From: Lachnoclostridium phytofermentans ISDg
GTDB lineage: Bacteria; Bacillota; Clostridia; Lachnospirales; Lachnospiraceae
Direction: 5' to 3'
DNA: 64,000 nt
Assembly (NCBI RefSeq): GCF_000018685.1
Contig: NC_010001.1
Span: forward strand, 2,310,001 to 2,374,000
Shown: piece by piece, positions 35,177 through 43,742 of the stretch
Layout: the number at the start of each line of letters is the position of its first letter
How positions within the stretch are numbered: the first letter of the stretch is position 1
The notes under the pieces: model-generated
The model's database searches: none
What the model saw: the letters and a program-made list of their open reading frames with translations, nothing else
What the model was told of the DNA's origin: nothing
Made by a program: the position numbers and the translations under genes

Positions 35177-35689
35177 ATGAACGTTAGAAAAGCGATTATA
35201 AAAGATATTGATGGAATTATGAAGATAATCGAGGAGGCGAAAGCTTTTTTAAAAGAACAAGGAATTGACCAGTGGCAGAATGGTTCTCCGAATAATGAAA
35301 TTATTTTAAATGATATTAAGAAAGAACAAGGTTATGTATTCGAAGAAAATCAGGAAATAATAGCTTATATGGCGCTTTGTTATGGAGAAGATGAAAGTTA
35401 TCATAAAGTCTATGATGGAGAATGGCAATGTCCTAATTCCATCTATGGAACGATACACCGTACAGCAATTTCATCTAGTTACCGAGGAAAAGGAATTGCT
35501 AGAAGATTATTTCAAGCAGCAGAAGATCTGTGTGTGAATCAAAGAATGGAAAGTATAAGGATTGACACTCATCCAAATAATGAATTAATGAAACATTTAA
35601 TAATAAGAGAAGGTTATCAACCTTGTGGTTATATTTTGCTACAACAGGATGGTACAAAGCGTCTGGTATATGAAAAAAAATTAATATAA
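35177..35689 (+). CDS. GNAT-family N-acetyltransferase
   Basis: A 170-residue acetyltransferase using acetyl-CoA. It starts MNVRKAIIKDIDGIMKIIEE, has a long variable middle with QWQNGSPNNE, the acetyl-CoA pyrophosphate loop SSYRGKGIARRLFQAAE, and the DTHPNNELMKHL...GYQPCGYI segment typical of this clostridial/bacillar subgroup. Substrate unknown. AGAAAGGG lies a few bases before the ATG, directly after the 16-bp repeat array, so expression could depend on array length. The LysR gene follows after 39 bases on the same strand. Confidence 0.9.
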   Translation: MNVRKAIIKDIDGIMKIIEEAKAFLKEQGIDQWQNGSPNNEIILNDIKKEQGYVFEENQEIIAYMALCYGEDESYHKVYDGEWQCPNSIYGTIHRTAISSSYRGKGIARRLFQAAEDLCVNQRMESIRIDTHPNNELMKHLIIREGYQPCGYILLQQDGTKRLVYEKKLI

Positions 35690-35728
35690 ATAAAATAGGA
35701 TCTCAAAATGTCGAAGGAGCTTAATTAA

Positions 35729-36607
35729 ATGACAATCAGACATTTCAAAATCTTCATTGCTGTGGTTGAGTGTGGAAAGATGAGAAGAGCAGCTGAAAGG
35801 CTATATATATCACAACCTGCAATAAGTCAAGCAATACAAGAGTTAGAAGAACATTATCAAGTCAAGTTATTTGAACGACTTTCTCAGAAACTTTCAATTA
35901 CTGAGATGGGAGAACTTTTATTGCCTTATGCAAGACAAGCAGTTGAATTATTCGAAAATACAGAACAGGCGATGAAGAATGCAGGTGAAGTTTCAAGAAT
36001 ACGACTGGGAACGAGTATTTCTGTTGGAACCACTATTTTAAATGACTTATTAGACAGATATGAAGAGATTTACGGTAATTTGGATACGAGCGTCATTATT
36101 CATAATACTCAAACAATAGAAACTTTAATTCACAGTTGTAAACTTGATCTAGGTATTGTGGAAGGATTTGTAATTGATAAGGGTATGAAACAAATTCCGA
36201 TCTGTGAGGATGAATTAGTATTAGTCGTAGGTAAATCGCATCCATTATATCAGAAAGAAATAATAACATTTGAGGAATTGCAAAATGAAATATTAATCTC
36301 ACGAGAAGAAGGTAGTGTAAACCGAAATCAGTTTGAACAGCTTCTACTCGAGAGAGATATTACAATGCAAAAAAAATGGACTTGTACAAACAGTGAGGCA
36401 ATCAAAATTGCAGTAGAGCATGGCCGCGGTCTCGCTATCTTATCACAGATGATTATAAGAAAAGAAGTCGAGGAAGGAACTCTTAAGATCCTGCAATTAG
36501 AAGATATTCATGTTCATAGAAAAATACATCTTATATATCATAAAGATAAGTTTCTATCAAAACCACTGAAACAATTTATTGAATTATGTCTAAGTAAAGC
36601 TCATTAA
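35729..36607 (+). CDS. LysR-family transcriptional regulator
   Basis: A 292-residue regulator with an N-terminal winged helix-turn-helix (FKIFIAVVECGKMRRAAERL, then ISQPAISQAIQELE), a linker helix, and an effector-binding domain (~90-290) with IRLGTSISVGTT and GRGLAILSQMII. Members usually activate a neighbouring operon upon binding a small molecule. Its stop codon overlaps that of the convergent chromate-transporter gene by three to four bases. The ChrA pair is therefore a candidate target, although the usual divergent arrangement is absent. Effector unknown. Confidence 0.92.
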   Translation: MTIRHFKIFIAVVECGKMRRAAERLYISQPAISQAIQELEEHYQVKLFERLSQKLSITEMGELLLPYARQAVELFENTEQAMKNAGEVSRIRLGTSISVGTTILNDLLDRYEEIYGNLDTSVIIHNTQTIETLIHSCKLDLGIVEGFVIDKGMKQIPICEDELVLVVGKSHPLYQKEIITFEELQNEILISREEGSVNRNQFEQLLLERDITMQKKWTCTNSEAIKIAVEHGRGLAILSQMIIRKEVEEGTLKILQLEDIHVHRKIHLIYHKDKFLSKPLKQFIELCLSKAH

Positions 36608-37164
36608 AAAATAGCGTATAAGATTGTACCAATAACACCACTACCAAAGATAATTGCGATAGCATTTACCTTGTATTTTCTTAGAAGGAATAAACCACCT
36701 ATGAATAAAAGAGCTTCGATTACTCGAATATCAGAGAAAGCAAAGTTATTGTGATCGGTACCAAATAGGCCTAACATTAAGATGGAAATACCTGCTGACG
36801 CGATCAAAGCGACTACAGCTGGGCGAAGGGCGGACAATATGGTCTGAACACCGGAAAAGTTTCTATATTTATAATAAAAATAAGCAAGCGCTAAACAGAT
36901 ACAAAATGAAGGCAAGATGACACCTAATGTACAGACAATGGAGCCAAATACTCCTGCTAGGCGTGTACCAACAAAGGTTGCTGAATTAATGGAAATAGGT
37001 CCTGGAGTCATCTCAGCTATAGTAATTAAGTCTGTAAATTCTGCCATAGTCATTAACTTGTGAACCTCTACAATCTGCTGTTGAATTAATGGAATTGCAG
37101 CATATCCGCCACCAACACTAAACAATCCTACTTGGATAAAACTTAAAAACAATTTAAAAATCAT
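36604..37164 (-). CDS. ChrA-family transporter, short-chain subunit 2
   Basis: A 186-residue membrane protein, half the size of long ChrA proteins. It has the domain signature FSVGGGYAAIPLIQQQI near the N-terminus and EMTPGPISINSATFVG, with about six helices. The family exports chromate in some bacteria, but the physiological anion in clostridia is not established. The start ATG 37164 overlaps the stop of the first subunit gene (GTATGA), with GGAGAG before it, so translation is coupled. An in-frame extension upstream lies within the partner gene. It pairs with 37161-37772. Confidence 0.9.
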   Translation of the reverse strand: MIFKLFLSFIQVGLFSVGGGYAAIPLIQQQIVEVHKLMTMAEFTDLITIAEMTPGPISINSATFVGTRLAGVFGSIVCTLGVILPSFCICLALAYFYYKYRNFSGVQTILSALRPAVVALIASAGISILMLGLFGTDHNNFAFSDIRVIEALLFIGGLFLLRKYKVNAIAIIFGSGVIGTILYAIF

Positions 37165-37772
37165 ACGGTCTCTCCTTTTTTCTTTAAGTGAACTATTAGA
37201 TCGATTATACCAATTGCCACACAAGATAGTATGATTAACATGGCGCTAACTTTAAAGAAACAAGTTAATACAAAGGCAATTATCATCAATCCAATATAGA
37301 TATAACGTTTGGTTTTGCAGACGTTTTTTGCAAGATTAAGGACAACATCGAAAATAACTGCTGCAACACCGGCTCTCATAACTTGTAATGCCGTTGCAAT
37401 CACAGCATTTTCTCTGAACTGCTGGTAGAAAACCGAGATTACAGAGATGATTACCATAGGTGGTAACGAAGTACCAAGAACTGCAATAAGGGAACCAAGA
37501 AGCCCCTTCATACGATAACCAAGAATAACAGAAGCATTTATTGGAATTGGTCCTGGAGAGGATTGGGCGATTGCTGTGATATCTAACATTTCATCTTCGG
37601 TCAGCCAACCAAGCTCCTCGACAAATTTCTTTTTCATTAATGATACAATAACAAATCCACCCCCAAATGTGAATGCACTAAGGAAAAAAGTTGCTTTAAA
37701 TAATTGCCAGAGCACATGTTTGTGTTGCGGATCCGATGGATGCATCGATTGCTTTGTTACATTTTGTTCCAT
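37161..37772 (-). CDS. ChrA-family transporter, short-chain subunit 1
   Basis: A 203-residue membrane protein with the ChrA signatures FTFGGGFVIVSLMKKKFVEE and QSSPGPIPINASVILGYRMKG. It is the first gene of a two-gene unit with 36604-37164. Such short-chain pairs make the equivalent of the two homologous halves of long ChrA proteins, inserted in opposite orientation. The start follows GAGAGG. A likely promoter lies in the AT-rich region up to ~37990. Confidence 0.9.
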   Translation of the reverse strand: MEQNVTKQSMHPSDPQHKHVLWQLFKATFFLSAFTFGGGFVIVSLMKKKFVEELGWLTEDEMLDITAIAQSSPGPIPINASVILGYRMKGLLGSLIAVLGTSLPPMVIISVISVFYQQFRENAVIATALQVMRAGVAAVIFDVVLNLAKNVCKTKRYIYIGLMIIAFVLTCFFKVSAMLIILSCVAIGIIDLIVHLKKKGETV

Positions 37773-38022
37773 GAATATTACCTCTCTTATAAATTATTGT
37801 TCATAGTCATGATACAACGAAAGTAATGAAAAAAATTATTGTATCAAATCGACTTTATTCGACATGTATTTATCATAGCGGATAAATGTAATTTTGTAAA
37901 ATATGTATTTTTTATCAAACTGATAATGATATTATTATCATGTATAATACAAATTAGTTATGTAAATTTATTACATGCTAATCTAGAATTAAGTATAGTA
38001 AATGGAAAGTAGGTTTTTAACA

Positions 38023-38664
38023 ATGGATGAAAAAGTTTTATGGTATATAGAAAAGCAAGTGGAGAGGACCATTAAAAATCTAAATAGACGTAATATGGCT
38101 GGTTTTTATGTAAAAGATGAGGTTGAATTACATAAACTGCTGAAAAGCCTTCTGGAAGATAATTCTATAGTTGGTGTTGGGGACTCAATGACACTATTTG
38201 AAACTGGAGCGATTGATTTTTTACGACGTGGGAATTATTTATTTCTGGATAAATACAAAGAAGGTATTACGAAAGAAGAAAAACAGCAAATTTATTTGAA
38301 TAACTTTACAGCGGACACATTTTTATGTAGCACAAATGCATTAACAGAAGAGGGTGAACTTTATAACATTGATGGGAATGGTAGTAGAGTAGCCCCTATG
38401 ATATATGGTCCCAAACAGGTTATATTAGTTACAGGAATCAATAAAATTGTAAAAAATATAGAAGAGGCTGAAAAAAGAGTTAGAAATTATGCGGCACCGA
38501 TTGATGCGAAAAGACTTGGGAAAGAAACACCATGTACTACGCTAGGTTATTGTGTGGATTGTAAAAGTCCAAATAGAATTTGCAATGATTTTACGATTAT
38601 TCGCGGGCAGTTTATTAAGGATAGAATAAAAGTTATTATCGTAGGGAAGCAATTAGGATATTAA
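38023..38664 (+). CDS. LUD-domain protein (LutC/YkgG-like)
   Basis: A 213-residue protein. The LUD (lactate utilisation) domain is seen in NLNRRNMAGFYVKDEVEL, then VGVGDSMTLFETGAIDFL, FLCSTNALTEEGELYNIDG and YGPKQVILVTGINKI. Three or four cysteines near the C-terminus (CTTLGYCVDC) may bind metal. Stand-alone members are common in anaerobes and often unconnected with lactate oxidation; no LutA or LutB gene is nearby. ATG 38002 extends it by seven residues; AAAGTAGG at 38006-38013 favours 38023. Confidence 0.87.
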   Translation: MDEKVLWYIEKQVERTIKNLNRRNMAGFYVKDEVELHKLLKSLLEDNSIVGVGDSMTLFETGAIDFLRRGNYLFLDKYKEGITKEEKQQIYLNNFTADTFLCSTNALTEEGELYNIDGNGSRVAPMIYGPKQVILVTGINKIVKNIEEAEKRVRNYAAPIDAKRLGKETPCTTLGYCVDCKSPNRICNDFTIIRGQFIKDRIKVIIVGKQLGY

Positions 38665-38700
38665 TTGTATACAAATAGCGATTTATGAGTTTATTGATAT

Positions 38701-38818
38701 TTCTTATACTAAAAAAAATTCCTATACTTTATAATTTTCAGTACTTTAAAATTTTTAATACTAAAAATTTTCTATACTTTAAAAATTCCTATACTTTAAA
38801 ATTTTCAATACTTAAAAT
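38701..38818. repeat. Tandem repeat array, ~7 units of 16-17 bp
   Basis: The unit is close to TTCCTATACTTTAAAA (variants TTTTCAATACTTAAAA, TTTCTATACTTTAAAAA). It ends about 25 bases before the ribosome site of the DUF1848 gene and follows the LUD stop codon by 36 bases. Confidence 0.8.
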
Positions 38819-38855
38819 CTCCTATGTGTGATTATCATAAGAAAGGAGGCTAGTG

Positions 38856-39776
38856 ATGATTCTTAGTGTTAGCAGAAGAACGGATATTCCAAATTATTAT
38901 ATGGAATGGTTTCTTGAACGTTTAAAAGAAGAGGTGGTTTGTATTAGAAATCCATACAACCCTCATCAAGTTAGTAGAATTCCATTAAGAAAAGAAGATA
39001 TTGATTGTATTGTATTTTGGACGAAACACCCAAGTGGTTTAATTGAACAATTAAATGAATTAAATGATTATATGTACTATATCCAATTTACATTAACAGG
39101 TTATGGGAAGGATATTGAACCTTCCCTACCTGATAAACGTACAGTTCTTATTCCTCAATTTCTTTCCTTGGCAGAAAAACTTGGGAATGAACGAATAGTA
39201 TGGCGTTATGATCCAATCATGATAAATGGGCGGTATACAGTAGAATATCATATAAAAGCATTTGAACAAATAGCGACTGCACTGGATGGAGCAACCGATC
39301 ATGTGGTCATCAGTTTTCTAGATTTATACCGTAAGATGAAGAGTCGTGAGAATAAAAATGATCCTTTTCGTGAGGTTACGAAAGAAGAAATATATGAACT
39401 TTCTGCTGAATTCGTAAATATTGCAAAGCAACATCGTATGACTGTAATGACATGTTCTGAAGAAATATCATTAGACCATCTTGGAATTGAGCATGGTTGC
39501 TGTATTGATAAATCAAAGATTGAAGAACTTTTAGGTTATAAGTTAAAGGCAAAGAAAGATAACAATCAAAGAGCAACTTGTGGTTGCATGCAAAGCATTG
39601 ATATTGGAAGTTATGATACATGTCCAAGTGGTTGTGTCTACTGTTATGCAACAGAGACAAAAGATCATGTTGAATTCAATCGTAAGCGTTATGATATTCA
39701 TTCGAAATTACTTTGTGATTCTATTTCAACTACGGATAAAATTACATTACGAAAGGTTGCTTCTTTAAAGATGTAA
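38856..39776 (+). CDS. DUF1848 family protein
   Basis: A 306-residue protein starting MILSVSRRTDIPNYYMEWFL, the signature of the DUF1848 family. The middle has IVFWTKHPSGLIEQL and WRYDPIMING. The C-terminus has a cysteine cluster, ATCGCMQSIDIG then CPSGCVYCYAT, resembling an iron-sulphur motif of the radical SAM type but placed at the end rather than the start. Biochemical function is unknown. AAGGAGG precedes ATG 38856; the GTG three bases earlier is less likely. It lies alone between two repeat or AT-rich stretches. Confidence 0.87.
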   Translation: MILSVSRRTDIPNYYMEWFLERLKEEVVCIRNPYNPHQVSRIPLRKEDIDCIVFWTKHPSGLIEQLNELNDYMYYIQFTLTGYGKDIEPSLPDKRTVLIPQFLSLAEKLGNERIVWRYDPIMINGRYTVEYHIKAFEQIATALDGATDHVVISFLDLYRKMKSRENKNDPFREVTKEEIYELSAEFVNIAKQHRMTVMTCSEEISLDHLGIEHGCCIDKSKIEELLGYKLKAKKDNNQRATCGCMQSIDIGSYDTCPSGCVYCYATETKDHVEFNRKRYDIHSKLLCDSISTTDKITLRKVASLKM

Positions 39777-40015
39777 AAATACCCATTGTTTAATTATATC
39801 GATATAACAGATAATCAATTTTTTAATATTGTTTTTAAACAGATCCATAAGAGAATATATAGTTAAAATTAATAGAAGAAAATGTTTAACTTTGTTACTA
39901 TTTTGATTGTTATTCTAAATAATTCATGGTATTCTATGCTTAGAACATCATATTCACAAAAACAGAATATTTTTTATCATTTGCTTGAATCGATATAGTG
40001 TGTATGGGGGTAGCA

Positions 40016-41425
40016 ATGAATAACTTGATGGTAATGTCAAAATTCCTGCTTGGTAAATTACGAAGGATTTATTTTATGGCTTTGCCAGAAAATAAGCAGG
40101 ACTTAAAGAGGAGCAGAAGGTGGTATACGGTAGGAGATTCTGCAAATCAAACGATTGCACAGCTTGCTGGTGGTACATTTATTGTAACGTTGATGTCGTA
40201 TGTTGGAATTTCCGACGCTAATATAGGTATTCTAACATCACTTGCCAGCTTAGCAGCAGTGTTTCAGCTGATGACGATGCGATTTGTTAATAAGCTACCA
40301 AAATATAAGTTTTATGTTTGCTTTACAGTACTTCAAAAATTAGTTTTTTCACTTATTTACTTTATTCCTCTTTTTACGTTAAGCAATCGGGCAAAGATGA
40401 TTTGGGTTGTATTAGGATATTTCTATGCGCAGATTTGTACCCAGATAGGAACACCAGCGAGTCAAGATTGGATAGCAAGTCTTGTACCAAGTCGATTACG
40501 AGGACGGTATTTTGCAATAAAAGATTCGGTTGCTGTGTTTATAGTAGCATCAGTTATGTTAATTGCAGGAATTATTCTTGATTATTTTAAAAATGGTCAT
40601 TTAACCACTGGATTTGTATTGATTGGAATTATGATAGCAATATTAGTTATCATAAACCTTGTAGCATTTAGCTTTATGAAAGAGCCAAGGCTATCTCTAA
40701 CGAATGAAGATGGGTACGAGATGCATGGTACTTTAGCAAAGCGGGCAAAAACATTACATAAAAATGATTTTAATGATAGTATGATGTCGGAATTAAAATT
40801 TGCGTTTGGAAATCGTTACTTTCGCAAAGCATTAGGTTTAAATTGTTTATGGATGACTTCTTTTTACATAGCTGCACCGTTTAACTCCAGTTACCAGATT
40901 AAAGAATTAACACTACCATATACTTTCATTATGATAATAGGATTTTGTTCGAATCTATTTCGAATCTATATTTCACCAAAAGTTGGACGCCTTGCAGATC
41001 GATTTGGTATGGCAAAAGTATTTAAATATTCCCTGCTTGGTTTATTGTTAAATTACTTTTTGACAGCTTGTTCGCTTCCTAACAATGCCTATATTATGAT
41101 ACCGATAGCTGCATTTTTCTCTGCTTGTGGGTGGTCCTTTATTGGTATTGGATTATTTGGAATCCAACTTGAATTCTTGGATGAAAAGAAACGAATGATT
41201 CAGCTAAGTCTGATATCCTCGATTTCTGGAGTTTATGGTTTTCTCATATCTTACCTAGGTGGAAGATTATTAGATTATTTACAGAGGAATCCTCTTATCA
41301 TATTCCAGAGGGAGTTATATGCACAACAAATTTTAAATTCAATTGGTGTTGTATTATTACTTGTTACCTTTAGTTATACAAAGCTTTTGATACAAGGGAA
41401 ATCACCGAAAAAACAGGGACGGTAA
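40016..41425 (+). CDS. Major facilitator superfamily transporter
   Basis: A ~469-residue membrane protein with about twelve helices. The cytoplasmic loop between helices 2 and 3 has a weak MFS motif (MRFVNKLPKYKFYV), and between 8 and 9 SPKVGRLADRFGMAKVFKYS is a clear one. SLVPSRLRGRYFAIKD and SACGWSFIGIGLFGIQLEFL are also typical. Substrate is unknown; peptide, sugar or drug are all possible. GGGGGT supports a start at 40016, and ATG 40004 is an alternative. A strong terminator follows at 41526. Confidence 0.87.
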   Translation: MNNLMVMSKFLLGKLRRIYFMALPENKQDLKRSRRWYTVGDSANQTIAQLAGGTFIVTLMSYVGISDANIGILTSLASLAAVFQLMTMRFVNKLPKYKFYVCFTVLQKLVFSLIYFIPLFTLSNRAKMIWVVLGYFYAQICTQIGTPASQDWIASLVPSRLRGRYFAIKDSVAVFIVASVMLIAGIILDYFKNGHLTTGFVLIGIMIAILVIINLVAFSFMKEPRLSLTNEDGYEMHGTLAKRAKTLHKNDFNDSMMSELKFAFGNRYFRKALGLNCLWMTSFYIAAPFNSSYQIKELTLPYTFIMIIGFCSNLFRIYISPKVGRLADRFGMAKVFKYSLLGLLLNYFLTACSLPNNAYIMIPIAAFFSACGWSFIGIGLFGIQLEFLDEKKRMIQLSLISSISGVYGFLISYLGGRLLDYLQRNPLIIFQRELYAQQILNSIGVVLLLVTFSYTKLLIQGKSPKKQGR

Positions 41426-41525
41426 TAAATCTCTTTATTGGTGATAGTAAAGTAATATAAATTACTAATAACTAACAAAGATGCATGGGTAGAGTATTGT
41501 TTTTCCAACATTAATAATAAAACCC

Positions 41526-41574
41526 AAAAAGGTATGAAACCAACTTTATCTTAAAGTGGTTTCATACCTTTTTT
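41526..41574. terminator. Bidirectional terminator
   Basis: AAAAAGGTATGAAACCA pairs with TGGTTTCATACCTTTTT (41557-41573) and inner AACTTTA/TAAAGT strengthens it. A run on one side and T run on the other allow use from both directions, serving the MFS gene and the convergent YhgE-like gene. Confidence 0.9.
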
Positions 41575-41650
41575 AGTTCGGTGTGTCAAGCGTTACTTGA
41601 CCAGATTATAAGTTGTTATAAATTATAATATCACTATTAAAACTTACATT

Positions 41651-41789
41651 ACTTTCATACAATCTAGCTAGCTCTTAAACCTATTTTACTTTCATACAAT
41701 CTAGCTAGCTCTTAGACCTATTTTACTTTCATACAATCTAGCTAGCCCTTAAACCTATTTTACTTTGATACAATCTACTAACCCTTATT
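41651..41789. repeat. Tandem repeat array, four units of 37 bp
   Basis: The unit starts ACTTTCATACAATCTAGCTA and ends CTCTTAAACCTATTTT. Copies begin at 41651, 41688, 41725 and 41762; the first three are nearly identical and the fourth is shortened. It stops 12 bases from the end of the minus-strand gene at 41801, so it lies in that gene's 3' region. The repeats abut with no spacers, so it is not a CRISPR array. Confidence 0.92.
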
Positions 41790-41800
41790 TATTAACTAAA

Positions 41801-43729
41801 TTATTGAATTTCTACTATAAACTTTACGTTACCATCCATATTATCTGTTAGGTTAGTAAAGGATTTATAGTTCTCACCTTGTTCGATTAAAGTATCTAAT
41901 TTTCCCTGTAATACAGATACCGTATCATTATATTTATTATAAATTTCTTTTATTCCTTCTTCATAGAACTTGTTCATTCCATCGGATATTTTCTTTCCAC
42001 CAATAGTAAGCTCACCAACTGCATTTGTCATTAATGATGTGGAATCCTTTAATTTTGCAGAACCATTTGTTAAGGAAGATGTTGCACTTTCTAGCTGTGT
42101 TACTCCTGTATACAATTGGTCAATTCCTGTTTTTAATGCTTTGGAACCACTATTTAAAGAGGTTAGACCAGCTTCTAATGCTTTGCTACCTGCTGTAAGT
42201 TTTGATAGTCCAGTTTTCAATTGTTCCTGTGCATTGTCTGTGGAAGTACAACCCTGATATAAAGTTTCTGCACCCTGAGAAATTTGAGTGACAGCACCGT
42301 TTAATTTATCAAGATAAGCACTTAATGTTTTGCCACTTGTTATTAAGCCCTCTGCAATTTGACGTTGTGCTGCTGTATTTTTTTCTAAAGCTGCGATAAT
42401 ATTAGCATCAGCATTTGCTGCTTTTAAGGTTGCAAGAATCTTTTCATTATTTTCGACAGTTTGTAGTAACTGTGAAAATACTTCGTTTTCTTTTGCTTTC
42501 CCATCCGCAATACCGGAGACTAATTGCTGTAAGGAAGCAAGATTTTCTTTTAAGGATTTACTACCCGCAACTAAATTTTTAAACTGTTTGTTTAAGGTGG
42601 TTATCCCAGTGTTTGCTTGATTTATCCCTGCATCTAAGGAGTTAGAACCTTCTAATAAGGCACTAATACCTTCTATAAGAGTGTTAGATTTGGAATGTAG
42701 TTCTTTCACACCACTGATAACTTTTGCTACGCCATCGGTATATTCCTTTGTTCCATTAAGTAAAGTTGTTACCCCAGAGAAGTACTCCTCTGACTTTCCT
42801 TGAAATTCGGATAGAGAACTTGAAAGAGTTGCTGATCCATCTCTTAATTCCTCACAAGACTGATATAGGGTATCCATAGAGTCGGATAGTTTCTTTAAAT
42901 CAAGGTCATTATCTAATTTGATATCAGATAATAATCCGGTAGTTACTACATTAAGAAACATAATTGGATCATAATCTATAACATCGCAGTTAATTTCGAT
43001 TTCTTCTGGAATTTCAATGCTTTCTAAATTGAGAGTCTCTTGTACACCACTCATTGCTACACCAACAATGATATATTTATCGCCATCAGATATTACTTTA
43101 GCATTCTTTGCAGTCACGTTTTTAAACAAATCAGTGCTTGCAGTTGTTACAGAAAGAATAGAAAATGGCACTTGTTCCTTGCTCTTAAACTGAAGTTTTA
43201 TAGTTAATGCACCGGATTTTCCCACAATGTCATTCGCGTTAACTTCTTCTCCATCAAGAAGATAAGTTAGTTTTACATCGAAAGGCAATTCCTTTGTTGT
43301 GGTTCCTTGGTAATATATATCATTACCGTTTGCTTCCCAAGATATCGTTCCATCTGCATTGGTTACAAATGGTTCATCACCTTTGATATTTGTAATATTC
43401 TCAAGATCAGATTGATCTAGTATTGTGGAATCGGTATTAAAATTTTTTAACCAATCACTTACAATTACTTGTGATACCTCAGCGCTTGAATTCATTTTAA
43501 CATATACGACTTCTTCTTTTTCTGCTTTCTTATTTTCTTTCTTATCATTTAAGTTAGTAGTAAATGTAGAATTGTCTAGTTTACCTAATGTATTAACATT
43601 TAGATGTGTCTGTGTAGCAGCATAAGCGGTTCCCTCATTTTTAGAAAAAGTAGTACCTACATAGCAGATACCTCCAACCATGGCAGTACAGAGTACACAA
43701 ACAGTTGCTTTATTTAAAAAACGTTTCAT
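41801..43729 (-). CDS. YhgE/Pip-like secreted coiled-coil protein
   Basis: A 642-residue exported protein. It has a signal peptide or N-terminal anchor (TVCVLCTAMVGGICYVG), a beta-rich domain (~60-260), then ~300 residues of L..G...L..G repeats (LEAGLTSLNSGSKALKTGID) as in YhgE/Pip-type proteins, forming a long helical rod. In Firmicutes such proteins are regularly encoded with MMPL/RND exporters and may form their outer part. GGAGG is correctly spaced before ATG 43729. It is the second gene of a unit with 43743-45821, separated by 13 bases, and is presumably repressed by the TetR protein at 46046. Confidence 0.85.
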   Translation of the reverse strand: MKRFLNKATVCVLCTAMVGGICYVGTTFSKNEGTAYAATQTHLNVNTLGKLDNSTFTTNLNDKKENKKAEKEEVVYVKMNSSAEVSQVIVSDWLKNFNTDSTILDQSDLENITNIKGDEPFVTNADGTISWEANGNDIYYQGTTTKELPFDVKLTYLLDGEEVNANDIVGKSGALTIKLQFKSKEQVPFSILSVTTASTDLFKNVTAKNAKVISDGDKYIIVGVAMSGVQETLNLESIEIPEEIEINCDVIDYDPIMFLNVVTTGLLSDIKLDNDLDLKKLSDSMDTLYQSCEELRDGSATLSSSLSEFQGKSEEYFSGVTTLLNGTKEYTDGVAKVISGVKELHSKSNTLIEGISALLEGSNSLDAGINQANTGITTLNKQFKNLVAGSKSLKENLASLQQLVSGIADGKAKENEVFSQLLQTVENNEKILATLKAANADANIIAALEKNTAAQRQIAEGLITSGKTLSAYLDKLNGAVTQISQGAETLYQGCTSTDNAQEQLKTGLSKLTAGSKALEAGLTSLNSGSKALKTGIDQLYTGVTQLESATSSLTNGSAKLKDSTSLMTNAVGELTIGGKKISDGMNKFYEEGIKEIYNKYNDTVSVLQGKLDTLIEQGENYKSFTNLTDNMDGNVKFIVEIQ

Positions 43730-43742
43730 AGTTATTCCTCCT

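Noticed and set aside
41651..41789. CRISPR array
   Set aside because: The 37-bp units abut with no spacers and there are no cas genes in the window.
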